Positions 37,066 to 45,576 of a stretch of DNA of 64,000 bases are shown here, piece after piece. Positions within the stretch are counted from its first letter, which is position 1; each line of letters starts with the position of its first letter. A program made the position numbers and the translations under genes. A model generated the notes under the pieces. It saw only the letters and a list, made by a program, of their open reading frames with translations, did not search any database and had not been told where the DNA came from. The DNA is from Hydrogenophaga sp. RAC07 (GTDB taxonomy: Bacteria; Pseudomonadota; Gammaproteobacteria; Burkholderiales; Burkholderiaceae_C), in NCBI RefSeq assembly GCF_001713375.1, contig NZ_CP016449.1, positions 1,798,001-1,862,000 of the forward strand, read 5' to 3'.

Positions 37066-38762
37066 GGTCGGCGCCGCCACCGGCGCTGGGCTGGCTGCTG
37101 CGGTTTGTCCTGGCCTTCGGGCTGCTCAACACGCTGCTGACGTTTGAGAACCGCTGGCCCGGTTTCGGCGTGGCCTACATGCCGCGTCTGTCGTTCGAGC
37201 TCTGCCTGGCCGTGGTGGCGTTGATGGCCTGGGTGGCGTGGCGAGGCGGCCTTTCCCGGCGGGGAGCCTGGGCGTGGACCGCGGGCTTCCTGGTCCTGGT
37301 GGTGGTGCGCTACGCCAACGTCACCGCGCCCGCCGTGATGGGTCGACCGGTCAATGTGTATTGGGACGGGCGCCATGCGGGGGAATTGTTCAAGGTCGCG
37401 GTGCAGGCCATGCCGGGCTGGCAGCTGGCTGCAGCGATCGGCGCTGCGGTGGTCGGCGTGCTGCTGCTCACGCTGCTCGTCCGCTGGGTCGTCGGTGCGC
37501 TCGCGCTGTCCGTGGCCTGGCCAGCCCCCCGCCCCTGGTTGCTGGCGGGCGCAGGCGCCTGCACCTTGAGCTTCGCCGCCTACGTGCCGGACCAGCGCGA
37601 CACACGCTGGTTTTTCTCGCTGCCGATCACGCCCACCCTGCTGCTGCAGGGTCAGCTGCTGGCGCGTGTGTGGCTGCCCGGTGAGTCGCGTGCGGCGCTT
37701 GGTGCTGGCCCGGGTTTCAACGGCGACCTGTCAGGTCTGGTGGGCGTCAACGGTCCAGCCGATGTGCTGCTGGTGTTCGCCGAGTCCTACGGAAGCATCA
37801 CCTTCGACGACCCGGCGCAAGCCGCCGCTCTGGCCGGGCCACGCGCCGAACTGGCACAGGCCATCGAAAACGGTGGCCGGTTCGTGGTGTCGGCGCGCGT
37901 GACCGCCCCCACCTTCGGCGGCTCGTCGTGGCTCTCACACGCTGCGCTGCTCGCCGGCGTGGACACCCGCGACCCGGCCGACCACGACCTGCTGCTGGCC
38001 AGTGACCGGCCCACGCTGGTGCGCCACTTCGCGCGCCACGGCTACCGCACGGTGGGCTGGATGCCCGGTCTCAAACGTCCCTGGCCCGAAGGTGCGTTCT
38101 ACGGCTTCGACCGCCTGGCCGACGACGCCGGCATCGGTTACCAGGGTCCGGACTTCGGCTACTGGCGCATTCCCGACCAGGCCGCCATGGCGCTGCTGCA
38201 GGCGCAGGAGCTTGATCGGACACGCGCCCGAGCACCGCGCTTTGCCGTGTTTGCCACCACCAGCACCCATGCGCCCTTTCACCCGATCGCGCCGTTCGTG
38301 AGCGACTGGGCTTCGTTGACAGGCCCCCACGCGTATGCAGGGGTCGCCACAGCTCACACCGACAGGTCGTTGGCACAGGCCATCCCGCAGTACCTCGAAG
38401 GCATGCGCTACCAGCATGCGTGGATGACCGACCACCTGCGGCGCCAGGCGTCCCGGCCCGTGGTGATGATCGTGGTGGGCGACCACCAGCCGCCCGGCTT
38501 GGTGAGTGGCAGCGGTGCGACCTGGGAGGTGCCCGTGCATGTGGTCAGCGACGATCCCGCGCTGTTGCAACGGTTGCTGGGCAGCGGCTTTGTCCCCGGC
38601 CTCACGCCGACCTCAAAAACGCTGGGCAGCATGCCTGCACTGACCTCGGTGTTGCTCAACGCCTTCGACGCGCCGGGTGCTCATGAGACGCTGGGCGAAG
38701 CGCATGTCGTCACCCCTCCCGATCCGGCCGGCTCACACCATCGAACGCCGCCGGGCTCCTGA
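37062..38762 (+). CDS. membrane sulfatase-like hydrolase/phosphoglycerol transferase family protein
   Basis: 566 residues: about four or five N-terminal membrane helices (residues 8-170), then a periplasmic alkaline-phosphatase-fold domain. Metal-site and nucleophile segments are recognisable as LLVFAESYGS, PTFGGSSWLSHAALLAG, the His in STHAPFHP and VVGDHQPPG. The arrangement resembles LtaS-like phosphoglycerol transferases and related phosphoethanolamine transferases. The start is GTG at 37062, inside the YceI stop codon. It ends 2 bases from the convergent FkbM gene. It may attach a headgroup made by the CDP-alcohol enzyme or release one. Confidence 0.85.
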   Translation: MRSAPPPALGWLLRFVLAFGLLNTLLTFENRWPGFGVAYMPRLSFELCLAVVALMAWVAWRGGLSRRGAWAWTAGFLVLVVVRYANVTAPAVMGRPVNVYWDGRHAGELFKVAVQAMPGWQLAAAIGAAVVGVLLLTLLVRWVVGALALSVAWPAPRPWLLAGAGACTLSFAAYVPDQRDTRWFFSLPITPTLLLQGQLLARVWLPGESRAALGAGPGFNGDLSGLVGVNGPADVLLVFAESYGSITFDDPAQAAALAGPRAELAQAIENGGRFVVSARVTAPTFGGSSWLSHAALLAGVDTRDPADHDLLLASDRPTLVRHFARHGYRTVGWMPGLKRPWPEGAFYGFDRLADDAGIGYQGPDFGYWRIPDQAAMALLQAQELDRTRARAPRFAVFATTSTHAPFHPIAPFVSDWASLTGPHAYAGVATAHTDRSLAQAIPQYLEGMRYQHAWMTDHLRRQASRPVVMIVVGDHQPPGLVSGSGATWEVPVHVVSDDPALLQRLLGSGFVPGLTPTSKTLGSMPALTSVLLNAFDAPGAHETLGEAHVVTPPDPAGSHHRTPPGS

Positions 38763-38764
38763 AC

Positions 38765-39523
38765 TCAGCGTGTCAACCACGCGTGCACGTCGCCCGACGG
38801 GCCATCGGGCGGCATGGCCCGCAGCCAGGCGCGCATGGCGTCGGCCGACTCACCGTCCGGTTTCAACAAACTCAGCCGTTCGCCCAGCGACACGGCGTAG
38901 CGGTAGCGCCCTTCCCCGGCCAGGACTTCCAGCCGGTCGATGCAGCCCAGGGCCACATCGCGCACGGCCGGCAGGAACTCGAACGACACGGCGCCAACCG
39001 GCTGGCTCAGGCCCATGAGCACCTCCAGTTCGAAGCCCTCCACATCGATCTTCACGAAGTCGGGCTTGCCGTGCGCGGCGATCAAGGCGTCCAGCGTGGT
39101 CACGTCCACCAGCGGGCCGTCTTGCCAATGCACGCCGCGAAACGAAGGCGCCGCGCCGGCGCGCTGGACAAAGTCGGTCGAGAGCGTGGCGACCGTGGGC
39201 GTGCGTGGGCTGGACATCAAACGCGCCTGTCCCGGTGCGCGACCGAGCGCCTGAGGCAGCAAGGTCACTTGAGCATCTGCACCGAAGCGGCGTTGCAGCA
39301 GCCGAATGAAAGCAGGTTGGGGCTCCAGCGCCACCACCCGTGCCCCCAACTGGCGAAATGCCGCCGTCCGGTTGCCGGCGTGCGCGCCGACATCAAACGC
39401 GAGCCCGCCAGCGGGCACGAAGCGCCGGTAAAAGCGCCGCAGCTGTGCGCCCCGCCAGGGAATGCCGCGGTAGACCAGCAGCGAGCGCAGCAGGCCGAAC
39501 TGGCGATCGAACTGCTCGCCCAT
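38765..39523 (-). CDS. FkbM family methyltransferase
   Basis: 252-residue SAM-dependent methyltransferase of the FkbM group, which usually O-methylates sugars or polyketides. Motif I is AFDVGAHAGNRT, the acidic loop is VVALEPQP, and the FkbM signature FVKIDVEGFELEVLMGL is intact. Because it converges on the sulfatase gene and starts at the edge of the accessory island, it may modify the same glycoconjugate or be independent. The ATG at 39523 gives a plausible N-terminus. Confidence 0.88.
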   Translation of the reverse strand: MGEQFDRQFGLLRSLLVYRGIPWRGAQLRRFYRRFVPAGGLAFDVGAHAGNRTAAFRQLGARVVALEPQPAFIRLLQRRFGADAQVTLLPQALGRAPGQARLMSSPRTPTVATLSTDFVQRAGAAPSFRGVHWQDGPLVDVTTLDALIAAHGKPDFVKIDVEGFELEVLMGLSQPVGAVSFEFLPAVRDVALGCIDRLEVLAGEGRYRYAVSLGERLSLLKPDGESADAMRAWLRAMPPDGPSGDVHAWLTR

Positions 39524-39715
39524 GAGGCGGACACCTCACTCCAACTCGATTGTCAATAACTCAGCGCTCTTCGCTCTGTACAGAGGAGAAAACCGAGCCT
39601 CGGCGAACGCGAATACTGTCATGTTTACCGCCATTTCTAGAAGTCTCGTGTTGTGGGTCGCCGGGCGCAGCGCGCTCAATGCGGTTGACTCTACTGCAGG
39701 TGCCTGCAAGCATCA

Positions 39716-39728
39716 GCTGACGGTAAAA
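39716..39728 (+). repeat. left copy of a 13-bp inverted repeat (GCTGACGGTAAAA)
   Basis: The same 13 bases occur in inverted orientation at 41223-41235. The pair brackets the PEP-CTERM gene and the IS3 remnant, like terminal repeats of a mobile element of about 1.5 kb. Confidence 0.5.
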
Positions 39729-39750
39729 ACTGGGGCGATCTGGCTGGAAG

Positions 39751-39762
39751 TGACGGTAAATG
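39751..39762 (+). repeat. second direct copy of TGACGGTAAA near the left edge
   Basis: TGACGGTAAATG lies 33 bases after the first TGACGGTAAA, in the same orientation. Repeated subterminal sites of this sort are typical transposase-binding sites. Confidence 0.4.
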
Positions 39763-40080
39763 TGGACTGCTCCTCGGCTGGGACGGCCGTTTGGCCGGGT
39801 TCTTCGAGCACGAGGATGGGCGCTCGGCGGGGATCATCTGCGCCATCGACTCGATGTACTGGGCGAAGCGGCCCGGCGACATGTGGTTCAGCAACCCCTC
39901 GCGCAGAAGATCTTGCTGGGCGTCGTCGAAGCCGGCCCCGAGGAGCGACACCCAGCCGATGGACTAAAGCTTTTGGGCGCTGTTCTGGCTCGCTTCCGCT
40001 CTCGAATTGACTATTCTCAACGCTTCACTTGTTTGTCCTGCAAAAATCAATTCGCATCAATATTAGATACCGGAGGCTTT

Positions 40081-40851
40081 ATGTGGCGACTTGCTGGCAA
40101 ATTTGTCTTTATCGCGGTGCTCCATTGCGTCGGTGGTGGTGTCGCTGCGGCACCAGTGACTTACAGCTTTTCCACGAGTGCAAGCCCATTTGGGACAACT
40201 TCAATTGCAGGTCTTTTTAGCTCCGACGCGGTAATCTCAGGAACATTCGACTTCGATTCAGCCGCTCCTTTCATACAAGATGTTGGAACCGGACTTTCTT
40301 ACGGCGGCCATAACGCCACAACCGGCAATGCCGCTAGCTTTAGTGAACTGTCCGGTTCCGTATCAGGCTTGTCCTTCTCGGACAAACGAGGCGTTGTCAT
40401 CGTGGGCAATGACAGATCACCCGCTCCCGGCGCGGTTCCCGTTGATTCATTGGCGCTTTCTGCCGACCCTTCACTCACCAGCACCAGTCCACGTAACCTC
40501 GTCGGATTCACAATTGGGGACTACACGCTGGTGAATGTGAGATTGTTTTGGCTGGAGGATCAGAGTGTGCCCGACCTAATTACGGATTTCCTCGACAACG
40601 AAGCCCTTCCAGCCACACTGCCAACTTTTGACGGAAGGATGGCGCTCGACTTCGTTCGGACGGGCACGACAACCACATCGCTCGCAGGTTCTGTGTTTTT
40701 CGACGGGTTGAACGTTGATGCGTCAACACCTGTCTCAGAACCCGAGACACTCGCGCTGCTGCTGACCGGCCTTGGCTCGATGGTCTTTTGCTCCCGGCGC
40801 AAAAGACTTACGGTCATCAAAGCGCATAGCAACGTCCGACTGTCTCAGTAA
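40081..40851 (+). CDS. PEP-CTERM sorting-domain protein
   Basis: 256-residue secreted protein: signal peptide (KFVFIAVLHCVGGGVAAA), a beta-rich Ser/Thr/Asp body of unknown fold, and a C-terminal PEP-CTERM signal made of SEPETLALLLTGLG, a hydrophobic stretch and the basic end SRRKR. Such proteins are processed by an exosortase (EpsH) and usually exported to the extracellular matrix; no exosortase gene is in this window. The ATG at 40081 is fixed by GGAGG 4-5 bases upstream. Base and codon use are clearly AT-richer than the neighbours, which suggests acquisition by transfer. A basic tail of 15 extra residues follows the RRKR. Confidence 0.87.
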   Translation: MWRLAGKFVFIAVLHCVGGGVAAAPVTYSFSTSASPFGTTSIAGLFSSDAVISGTFDFDSAAPFIQDVGTGLSYGGHNATTGNAASFSELSGSVSGLSFSDKRGVVIVGNDRSPAPGAVPVDSLALSADPSLTSTSPRNLVGFTIGDYTLVNVRLFWLEDQSVPDLITDFLDNEALPATLPTFDGRMALDFVRTGTTTTSLAGSVFFDGLNVDASTPVSEPETLALLLTGLGSMVFCSRRKRLTVIKAHSNVRLSQ

Positions 40852-40855
40852 GTCG

Positions 40856-41084
40856 TGACGTCTCCCCCGAATTCCGGACTTTTCAAAACTAGGGGGTACG
40901 GTTGCTTTCCGGCAAGCCCGAAGGGGCGCAAGGAGAAGCAATGAAGAGGTCGAGATTTTCTGAGGAACAAATCGCCTACGCGCTGCGACTGGCTGGGTCA
41001 GGCACACCGGTGGTCGACGTGTGCCGCCAAATCGGAGTGTCCGAGGCGACGTACTACACATGGAAGATGAAGTTCGGGGACCTG
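40856..41084 (+). mobile_element. IS3-family insertion sequence remnant
   Basis: From TGACGTCTCCCCCG at 40856, a probable left end of an IS407-like element, to about 41084, where recognisable sequence stops. It holds only the start of orfA; the rest of orfA, orfB and the right end are missing. The end sits 5 bases after the PEP-CTERM stop codon. Confidence 0.6.
40941..41084 (+). pseudogene. truncated IS3 OrfA transposase
   Basis: GGAG and an ATG at 40941 start a typical OrfA helix-turn-helix (KRSRFSEEQIAYALRLAG, CRQIGVSEATYYTWK) that stops resembling the family after KMKFGDL, about residue 48. Beyond 41084 the frame runs on as unrelated sequence to 41264. No OrfB is present, so it is inactive. 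Confidence 0.75.
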
Positions 41085-41157
41085 ACTGCGGAAGTGGATT
41101 CTGCGACGTCGGTGGTGGTTTCAAACAGCATGACGGCTCCTTTTTGCGCACGCCCGA

Positions 41158-41181
41158 TACCGTCAGAACAGCCTGACGGTA
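41158..41181. repeat. palindromic pair of the TACCGTCAG motif
   Basis: TACCGTCAG and CTGACGGTA are separated by AACAGC, a 9-bp perfect inverted repeat. It contains two more copies of the TGACGGTA octamer seen at the island edges. Confidence 0.5.
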
Positions 41182-41222
41182 CTTTCTCGGGCGGTGTCGA
41201 GGCGCCGCAAATTTACCGACTG

Positions 41223-41235
41223 TTTTACCGTCAGC
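41223..41235 (-). repeat. right copy of the 13-bp inverted repeat
   Basis: TTTTACCGTCAGC, the exact reverse complement of 39716-39728. About 110 bases further on, guaA ends and core-type sequence resumes. Confidence 0.5.
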
Positions 41236-41348
41236 CTAATTTTGTACCTGTTGAACGATCTTGATCGACACAGACAGATAAGTTGTTGATTCTTTTGAAG
41301 AATCGCCGGTTTGCAGAACGTACTTGAATGGTGCAAACCGATCTTCTT

Positions 41349-42965
41349 TCATTCCCACTCGATGGTGGCGGGGGGCTTGGAGCTCACGTCGTAGGTCACG
41401 CGGTTGATGCCGCGCACTTCGTTGATGATGCGGCTGCTGACCTTCTTGAGCAGCGCGTAAGGCAGCTCGGCCCAGTCGGCGGTCATGAAGTCGCTGGTCT
41501 GCACCGCACGCAGGGCCACCACATAGTCGTAAGTGCGGCCGTCGCCCATCACGCCCACGCTTTTGACCGGCAGGAACACGGTGAAGGCCTGGCTGGTGAG
41601 GTCGTACCAGCTCTTGCCGCTGGGGTGGTCGATGGTGGAGCGCAGTTCTTCGATGAAGATGGCGTCGGCCCGGCGCAGCAGATCGGCGTATTCCTTCTTC
41701 ACCTCGCCCAGAATCCGCACGCCCAGACCCGGGCCCGGGAACGGGTGGCGGTAGACCATGTCGTGCGGCAGGCCGAGCGCAACACCAAGTTCGCGCACCT
41801 CGTCCTTGAACAGATCGCGCAGCGGCTCCAGCAGCTTCAGGCCCAGTTGCTCAGGCAGGCCACCCACGTTGTGGTGGCTCTTGATGGTCACGGCCTTCTT
41901 GCTCTTGGCGCCGCCCGATTCGATCACGTCCGGATAAATAGTGCCTTGTGCCAACCACTTGGCGCCTTTTGTTGATGCACCACTTGAGATGAGCTTGGCG
42001 GCTTCGGCCTTGAAAACCTCGACGAATTCGCGGCCGATGATCTTGCGCTTGGCCTCCGGCTCGTTCACACCGGCCAGGTGACCGAGGAACTGGTCGGCCG
42101 CGTCCACCCGGATCACCTTGGCGTGCAGCTTGCCGACAAACATGTCCATCACCATGTCGCCTTCGTTCAGGCGCAGCAGGCCATGGTCGACGAACACACA
42201 GGTCAGCTGGTCGCCGATGGCGCGGTGGATCAGAGCCGCGGCCACCGACGAATCGACACCACCGGACAGGCCGAGGATGACTTCTTCGTCGCCCACCTGC
42301 TCGCGGATCTTCTGCACCGCTTCTTCGATGTGGTCGCGCATCACCCAGTCGGCCCGGGTCGCGCAGATGTCGAGCACGAAACGCTCCAGCATCGCCCGGC
42401 CCTGCACGGTGTGCGTGACCTCTGGGTGGAACTGCACCGCGTAGAAATGGCGCGCTTCGTCGGCCATGCCGGCGATGGGGCAGCTGTCGGTGCTGGCCAT
42501 GAGCTTGAAGCCGGGCGGCAGCTCGGTGACCTTGTCGCCGTGGCTCATCCAGACCTTGAGCATGCCGTGGCCTTCGGGTGTGTGGAAGTCGGCAATGTCC
42601 TTGAGCAGCGCGGTGTGACCGCGCGCGCGCACCTCGGCGTAGCCGAACTCGCGCGAGTTCGAACCTTCGACCTTGCCGCCAAGATGCTGTGCCATGGTCT
42701 GCATGCCGTAGCAAATGCCCAGAACCGGAATGCCCAACTCGTAGACCACATCAGGCGCCTTGTCGTCCACCTCGTACACGCTGGCGTGGCTGCCGGACAG
42801 GATCACGCCCTTGAGCTGGCCATCGGCGGCGAACTCACGAATCCAGTCGCTGCTGACATCGCACGGATGCACTTCGCAGTACACATGCGCTTCGCGCACG
42901 CGGCGGGCAATCAGCTGGGTGACCTGTGAACCGAAATCGAGGATGAGGATTTTCTGGTGTTGCAT
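41349..42965 (-). CDS. guaA: GMP synthase (glutamine-hydrolysing)
   Basis: 538 residues; converts XMP to GMP with glutamine nitrogen. The class I glutamine amidotransferase domain (residues 1-200) has the nucleophile in GICYGMQ and the later His/Glu of QFHPE. The PP-loop ATP-pyrophosphatase domain begins at [10 protein letters not shown], and the C-terminal dimerisation domain ends in the universal TIEWE. Complete and normal. It lies 71 bases downstream of guaB with an intrinsic terminator between them. Confidence 0.97.
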   Translation of the reverse strand: MQHQKILILDFGSQVTQLIARRVREAHVYCEVHPCDVSSDWIREFAADGQLKGVILSGSHASVYEVDDKAPDVVYELGIPVLGICYGMQTMAQHLGGKVEGSNSREFGYAEVRARGHTALLKDIADFHTPEGHGMLKVWMSHGDKVTELPPGFKLMASTDSCPIAGMADEARHFYAVQFHPEVTHTVQGRAMLERFVLDICATRADWVMRDHIEEAVQKIREQVGDEEVILGLSGGVDSSVAAALIHRAIGDQLTCVFVDHGLLRLNEGDMVMDMFVGKLHAKVIRVDAADQFLGHLAGVNEPEAKRKIIGREFVEVFKAEAAKLISSGASTKGAKWLAQGTIYPDVIESGGAKSKKAVTIKSHHNVGGLPEQLGLKLLEPLRDLFKDEVRELGVALGLPHDMVYRHPFPGPGLGVRILGEVKKEYADLLRRADAIFIEELRSTIDHPSGKSWYDLTSQAFTVFLPVKSVGVMGDGRTYDYVVALRAVQTSDFMTADWAELPYALLKKVSSRIINEVRGINRVTYDVSSKPPATIEWE

Positions 42966-42995
42966 GGCGTTGTCTGGCGGGACTGTTCAGAAAGC

Positions 42996-43020
42996 AAAAA
43001 GGCCGTCCATCAGGACGGCC
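42996..43020 (-). terminator. intrinsic terminator between guaB and guaA
   Basis: On the minus strand GGCCGTCC-TGAT-GGACGGCC is followed by TTTTTGC. It lies 16 bases beyond the guaB stop and 30 bases before the guaA start, so it should reduce read-through into guaA or serve as a control point. Confidence 0.85.
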
Positions 43021-43036
43021 ACTGGCGCATGGGCGC

Positions 43037-44506
43037 TTATTCAGCTCTGTAGTTCGGGGCTTCCTTGGTGATCTGCACGTCGTGCACATGGCTCTCGCGG
43101 ATGCCGGCCGAGGTGATCTCGACGAACTCCGCCTTGTGGCGCATGTGCTCGATGCTCGGGCAGCCGCAGTAGCCCATGGCCGCGCGCAGGCCGCCGGCCA
43201 TCTGGAAAATGATGGAGACGACCGAACCTTTGTAGGGCACACGGCCTTCAATGCCTTCGGGCACCAGCTTGTCGGCGTTGGGGTTGCCGGTGCTGCTTTC
43301 CTGGAAATAGCGGTCGGCGCTGCCCTGCTGCATGGCACCGATGGAGCCCATGCCGCGGTAACCCTTGTAGCTGCGGCCCTGGTACAGCACGATCTCGCCC
43401 GGCGACTCTTCGGTGCCGGCGAACATGCCGCCCATCATCACGGTGTTGGCGCCAGCGGCGATGGCCTTGGCGATGTCGCCGCTGTAGCGGATGCCGCCGT
43501 CGGCGATCATGGGCACGCCCGTGCCTTGCAACGCGGTGGCCACGCTGTCGATGGCCATGATCTGCGGCACGCCCACACCGGCCACGATGCGGGTGGTGCA
43601 GATGGAGCCCGGGCCAATGCCGACCTTGACCGCGTCCGCGCCGGCTTCCACCAGCGCCATGGCCGCGCCACCGGTGGCGATGTTGCCGCCGATCACGTCG
43701 ATCTGCGGGTAATTCTGTTTGACCCAGCGCACGCGGTCGATCACGCCCTTGCTGTGACCGTGTGCGGTGTCGACCACGATGGCGTCCACGCCGGCCTTGA
43801 CCAGGGCCTCCACGCGCTCTTCGGTGCCTTCGCCCACGCCCACCGCGGCGCCCACGCGCAAGCGGCCCGACGGATCGCGTGCGGCGTTGGGAAAGTTCAA
43901 CTGCTTGGTGATGTCTTTCACCGTGATCAGGCCCTTGAGCTCAAAACCGTCGTTGACCAGCAGCAGGCGCTCCAGCTTGTGCTTGTTCAGCAAGGTCTTG
44001 GCTTCGGCCGGCGTGGTGCCGTCGGGCATGGTGATCAGGCGCTCGCGCGGCGTCATGATCTCGCTGACCGGCAGGTCGTAGCGGGTCTCGAAGCGCAGGT
44101 CGCGCCCGGTGACGATGCCGACCACGCGGCCTGCTTCGACCACCGGGAAGCCGGAGATGCCCAGCTCGTCCGAGAGCTTCATGACCTGGCGGATGGTGGT
44201 CTGCGGCGAGATCACCACCGGGTCGCGCAGCACGCCCGATTCGTAGCGCTTGACCTTGGCCACCTGGGCCGCCTGCTCTTGCGGTGTGAGGTTCTTGTGG
44301 ATGATGCCGATGCCGCCTTCCTGGGCGATGGCGATCGCCAGACGGGCTTCAGTGACCGTGTCCATGGCCGCGGAGACCAAGGGCAGGTTGAGCTGGATGT
44401 TGCGGGAAAACTGGGTGGCGAGAGAGGTGTCCTTGGGCAGGACCTGGGAGTACGCTGGCACCAGCAACACGTCGTCGAAGGTGAGCGCTTTGCCGAGTAG
44501 GCGCAT
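43037..44506 (-). CDS. guaB: inosine-5'-monophosphate dehydrogenase
   Basis: 489 residues; oxidises IMP to XMP, the step before GuaA. The TIM barrel carries the active-site Cys in GPGSICTTR, and two CBS domains are inserted at about residues 95-205 ([10 protein letters not shown] and TVKDITKQ). The flap [11 protein letters not shown] is present. The start at 44506 has [15 protein letters not shown], the standard N-terminus. It precedes guaA on the same strand. Confidence 0.97.
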   Translation of the reverse strand: MRLLGKALTFDDVLLVPAYSQVLPKDTSLATQFSRNIQLNLPLVSAAMDTVTEARLAIAIAQEGGIGIIHKNLTPQEQAAQVAKVKRYESGVLRDPVVISPQTTIRQVMKLSDELGISGFPVVEAGRVVGIVTGRDLRFETRYDLPVSEIMTPRERLITMPDGTTPAEAKTLLNKHKLERLLLVNDGFELKGLITVKDITKQLNFPNAARDPSGRLRVGAAVGVGEGTEERVEALVKAGVDAIVVDTAHGHSKGVIDRVRWVKQNYPQIDVIGGNIATGGAAMALVEAGADAVKVGIGPGSICTTRIVAGVGVPQIMAIDSVATALQGTGVPMIADGGIRYSGDIAKAIAAGANTVMMGGMFAGTEESPGEIVLYQGRSYKGYRGMGSIGAMQQGSADRYFQESSTGNPNADKLVPEGIEGRVPYKGSVVSIIFQMAGGLRAAMGYCGCPSIEHMRHKAEFVEITSAGIRESHVHDVQITKEAPNYRAE

Positions 44507-44665
44507 GGGAAAGCTCCAAAAGCGTCGATTGTAGCCGCCCGCCCTGCGGGCAAACCCGCAGGTGGGAACGCACCGGTTTGACCGCTCAGTGCGGAAAAAC
44601 CACCGCTGCGTCTGCTGGTGCGCCGCCCTGCGTGCATGGAGTGAGGCAGCCTGGGAACTCAGGGC

Positions 44666-44671
44666 TAAACT
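44666..44671 (+). promoter_or_regulatory. -10-like element immediately upstream of the DUF4124 gene
   Basis: TAAACT lies 6 bases before the ATG at 44678, the same hexamer and spacing class as before pilZ. A near-leaderless transcript would result. No convincing -35 box is seen. Confidence 0.35.
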
Positions 44672-44677
44672 CGCGAA

Positions 44678-45217
44678 ATGTCACAAGTCACCACCTCCCA
44701 ACTGCCCTGGCGCGCGCCCCTGTTGACGGTCTTGCTGCTCGCCTGCAGCTCTGTTGCCATGGCGCAGTGGCAATGGGTCGACAGCACCGGGCGCAAGGTG
44801 TTCAGCGACACCCCGCCACCAGCCAGCATCCCGGACAAGAGCATCCTCAAGAAGCCCGGTTCGGGCATGGCCCCGCCGGCAGTGACCGCAGAGCCGGCTG
44901 CAACCGCCGCGGCCACCGCCGCACCGGCCGCTCCACAGATCCCCGCCCGCGACACCGAACTCGAAGCGAAGAAGAAGCAGGCCGAGCAGGCCGAAGAGGC
45001 CAGGAAGAAGGCCGAAGCAGAGCACGTGGCCAAAGCGCGCGCCGACAACTGCGAACGTGCGCGCAAAGCCAAGATCACGATGGACTCCGGCGTGCGTCTG
45101 GCGACCACGAACGCCAAGGGCGAGCGCGAGATCATGGACGACAAGGCCAAGGCCGCTGAGACCCAGCGCATGGAAGGCATCATCCGCAACGACTGCGGGC
45201 CCCTGCCCAAACAGTGA
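44678..45217 (+). CDS. DUF4124 domain periplasmic protein
   Basis: 179 residues: signal peptide (cleaved near SVAMA, residue 29), the short DUF4124 domain [18 protein letters not shown], an Ala/Pro-rich stretch, then a charged coiled-coil region ([19 protein letters not shown]) and a C-terminal part with two Cys residues that may form a disulfide. Function unknown; the family is periplasmic and common in betaproteobacteria. Its terminator lies inside the 3' end of the convergent rnfH gene. Confidence 0.85.
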   Translation: MSQVTTSQLPWRAPLLTVLLLACSSVAMAQWQWVDSTGRKVFSDTPPPASIPDKSILKKPGSGMAPPAVTAEPAATAAATAAPAAPQIPARDTELEAKKKQAEQAEEARKKAEAEHVAKARADNCERARKAKITMDSGVRLATTNAKGEREIMDDKAKAAETQRMEGIIRNDCGPLPKQ

Positions 45218-45239
45218 TCCGCCTCAGCGCGGCAAGTCT

Positions 45240-45569
45240 TCAGTAGCCGGCCTTGGAGCCGGCTTTTCTTCGCGCGAACAAGCCTGTTCCCCGCGCGCCC
45301 TGCCCCACAAAACGCTCCCGGCGAGCCACCTTCGGGTCCACGCGCAACGCCCGGTAGACCTCCAGCCGATCGCCATTGCGCAGAGCATGTTCACGACCCA
45401 CACGCCGACCCCACACGCCCAGCGTGAGTGCGGGCGTTGCGAGTTCGGGGAAAGCCTTGAGCCATCCCGCCAGTTCCAGCGCCCCATGGGCCGTGCATCC
45501 CTCCGGCACGTGCAGATCTAGCTCCAGCACCTCACGCGGTGCCGGCGAAAACATCAGGGTGATGTGCAT
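45240..45569 (-). CDS. rnfH: RnfH family ubiquitin-like protein
   Basis: 109-residue beta-grasp protein of the RnfH/YfjF family, commonly next to ratA as here. The hydrophobic core and the C-terminal VWGRRVGREHALRNGDRLEVYR are typical, followed by a basic tail (RRERFVGQGARG and onward). No enzymatic role is established. The ATG at 45569 lies 7 bases downstream of the ratA stop, so the two are probably co-transcribed. Its last codons encode the terminator of the convergent DUF4124 gene. Confidence 0.85.
   Translation of the reverse strand: MHITLMFSPAPREVLELDLHVPEGCTAHGALELAGWLKAFPELATPALTLGVWGRRVGREHALRNGDRLEVYRALRVDPKVARRERFVGQGARGTGLFARRKAGSKAGY
45246..45267 (+). terminator. intrinsic terminator of the DUF4124 gene inside rnfH coding sequence
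   Basis: GCCGGC-CTTGGA-GCCGGC followed by TTTTCTT, 28 bases after the DUF4124 stop. The hairpin is made of the antisense of the last rnfH codons (AGSKAGY). Confidence 0.7.
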
Positions 45570-45576
45570 GCCGGGC

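Larger units (their letters stand above)
39524..40080. other. accessory-island left flank with degraded DNA
   Basis: About 560 bases without an intact gene. Visible are two direct copies of TGACGGTAAA (39718 and 39751), a GC-rich block at 39760-39965 that has an open minus-strand frame (39691-39951) of unrecognised type and looks like a fragment of a larger gene, and an AT-rich stretch before the PEP-CTERM gene. The base composition changes sharply several times, as expected from successive insertions. Confidence 0.5.

Noticed and set aside
39691..39951. Minus-strand frame of 86 codons in the island's left flank
   Set aside because: It could be a fragment of a larger gene, but no family was recognised, the second half is Pro/Ser-rich out-of-frame-like sequence, and no start signal is seen.
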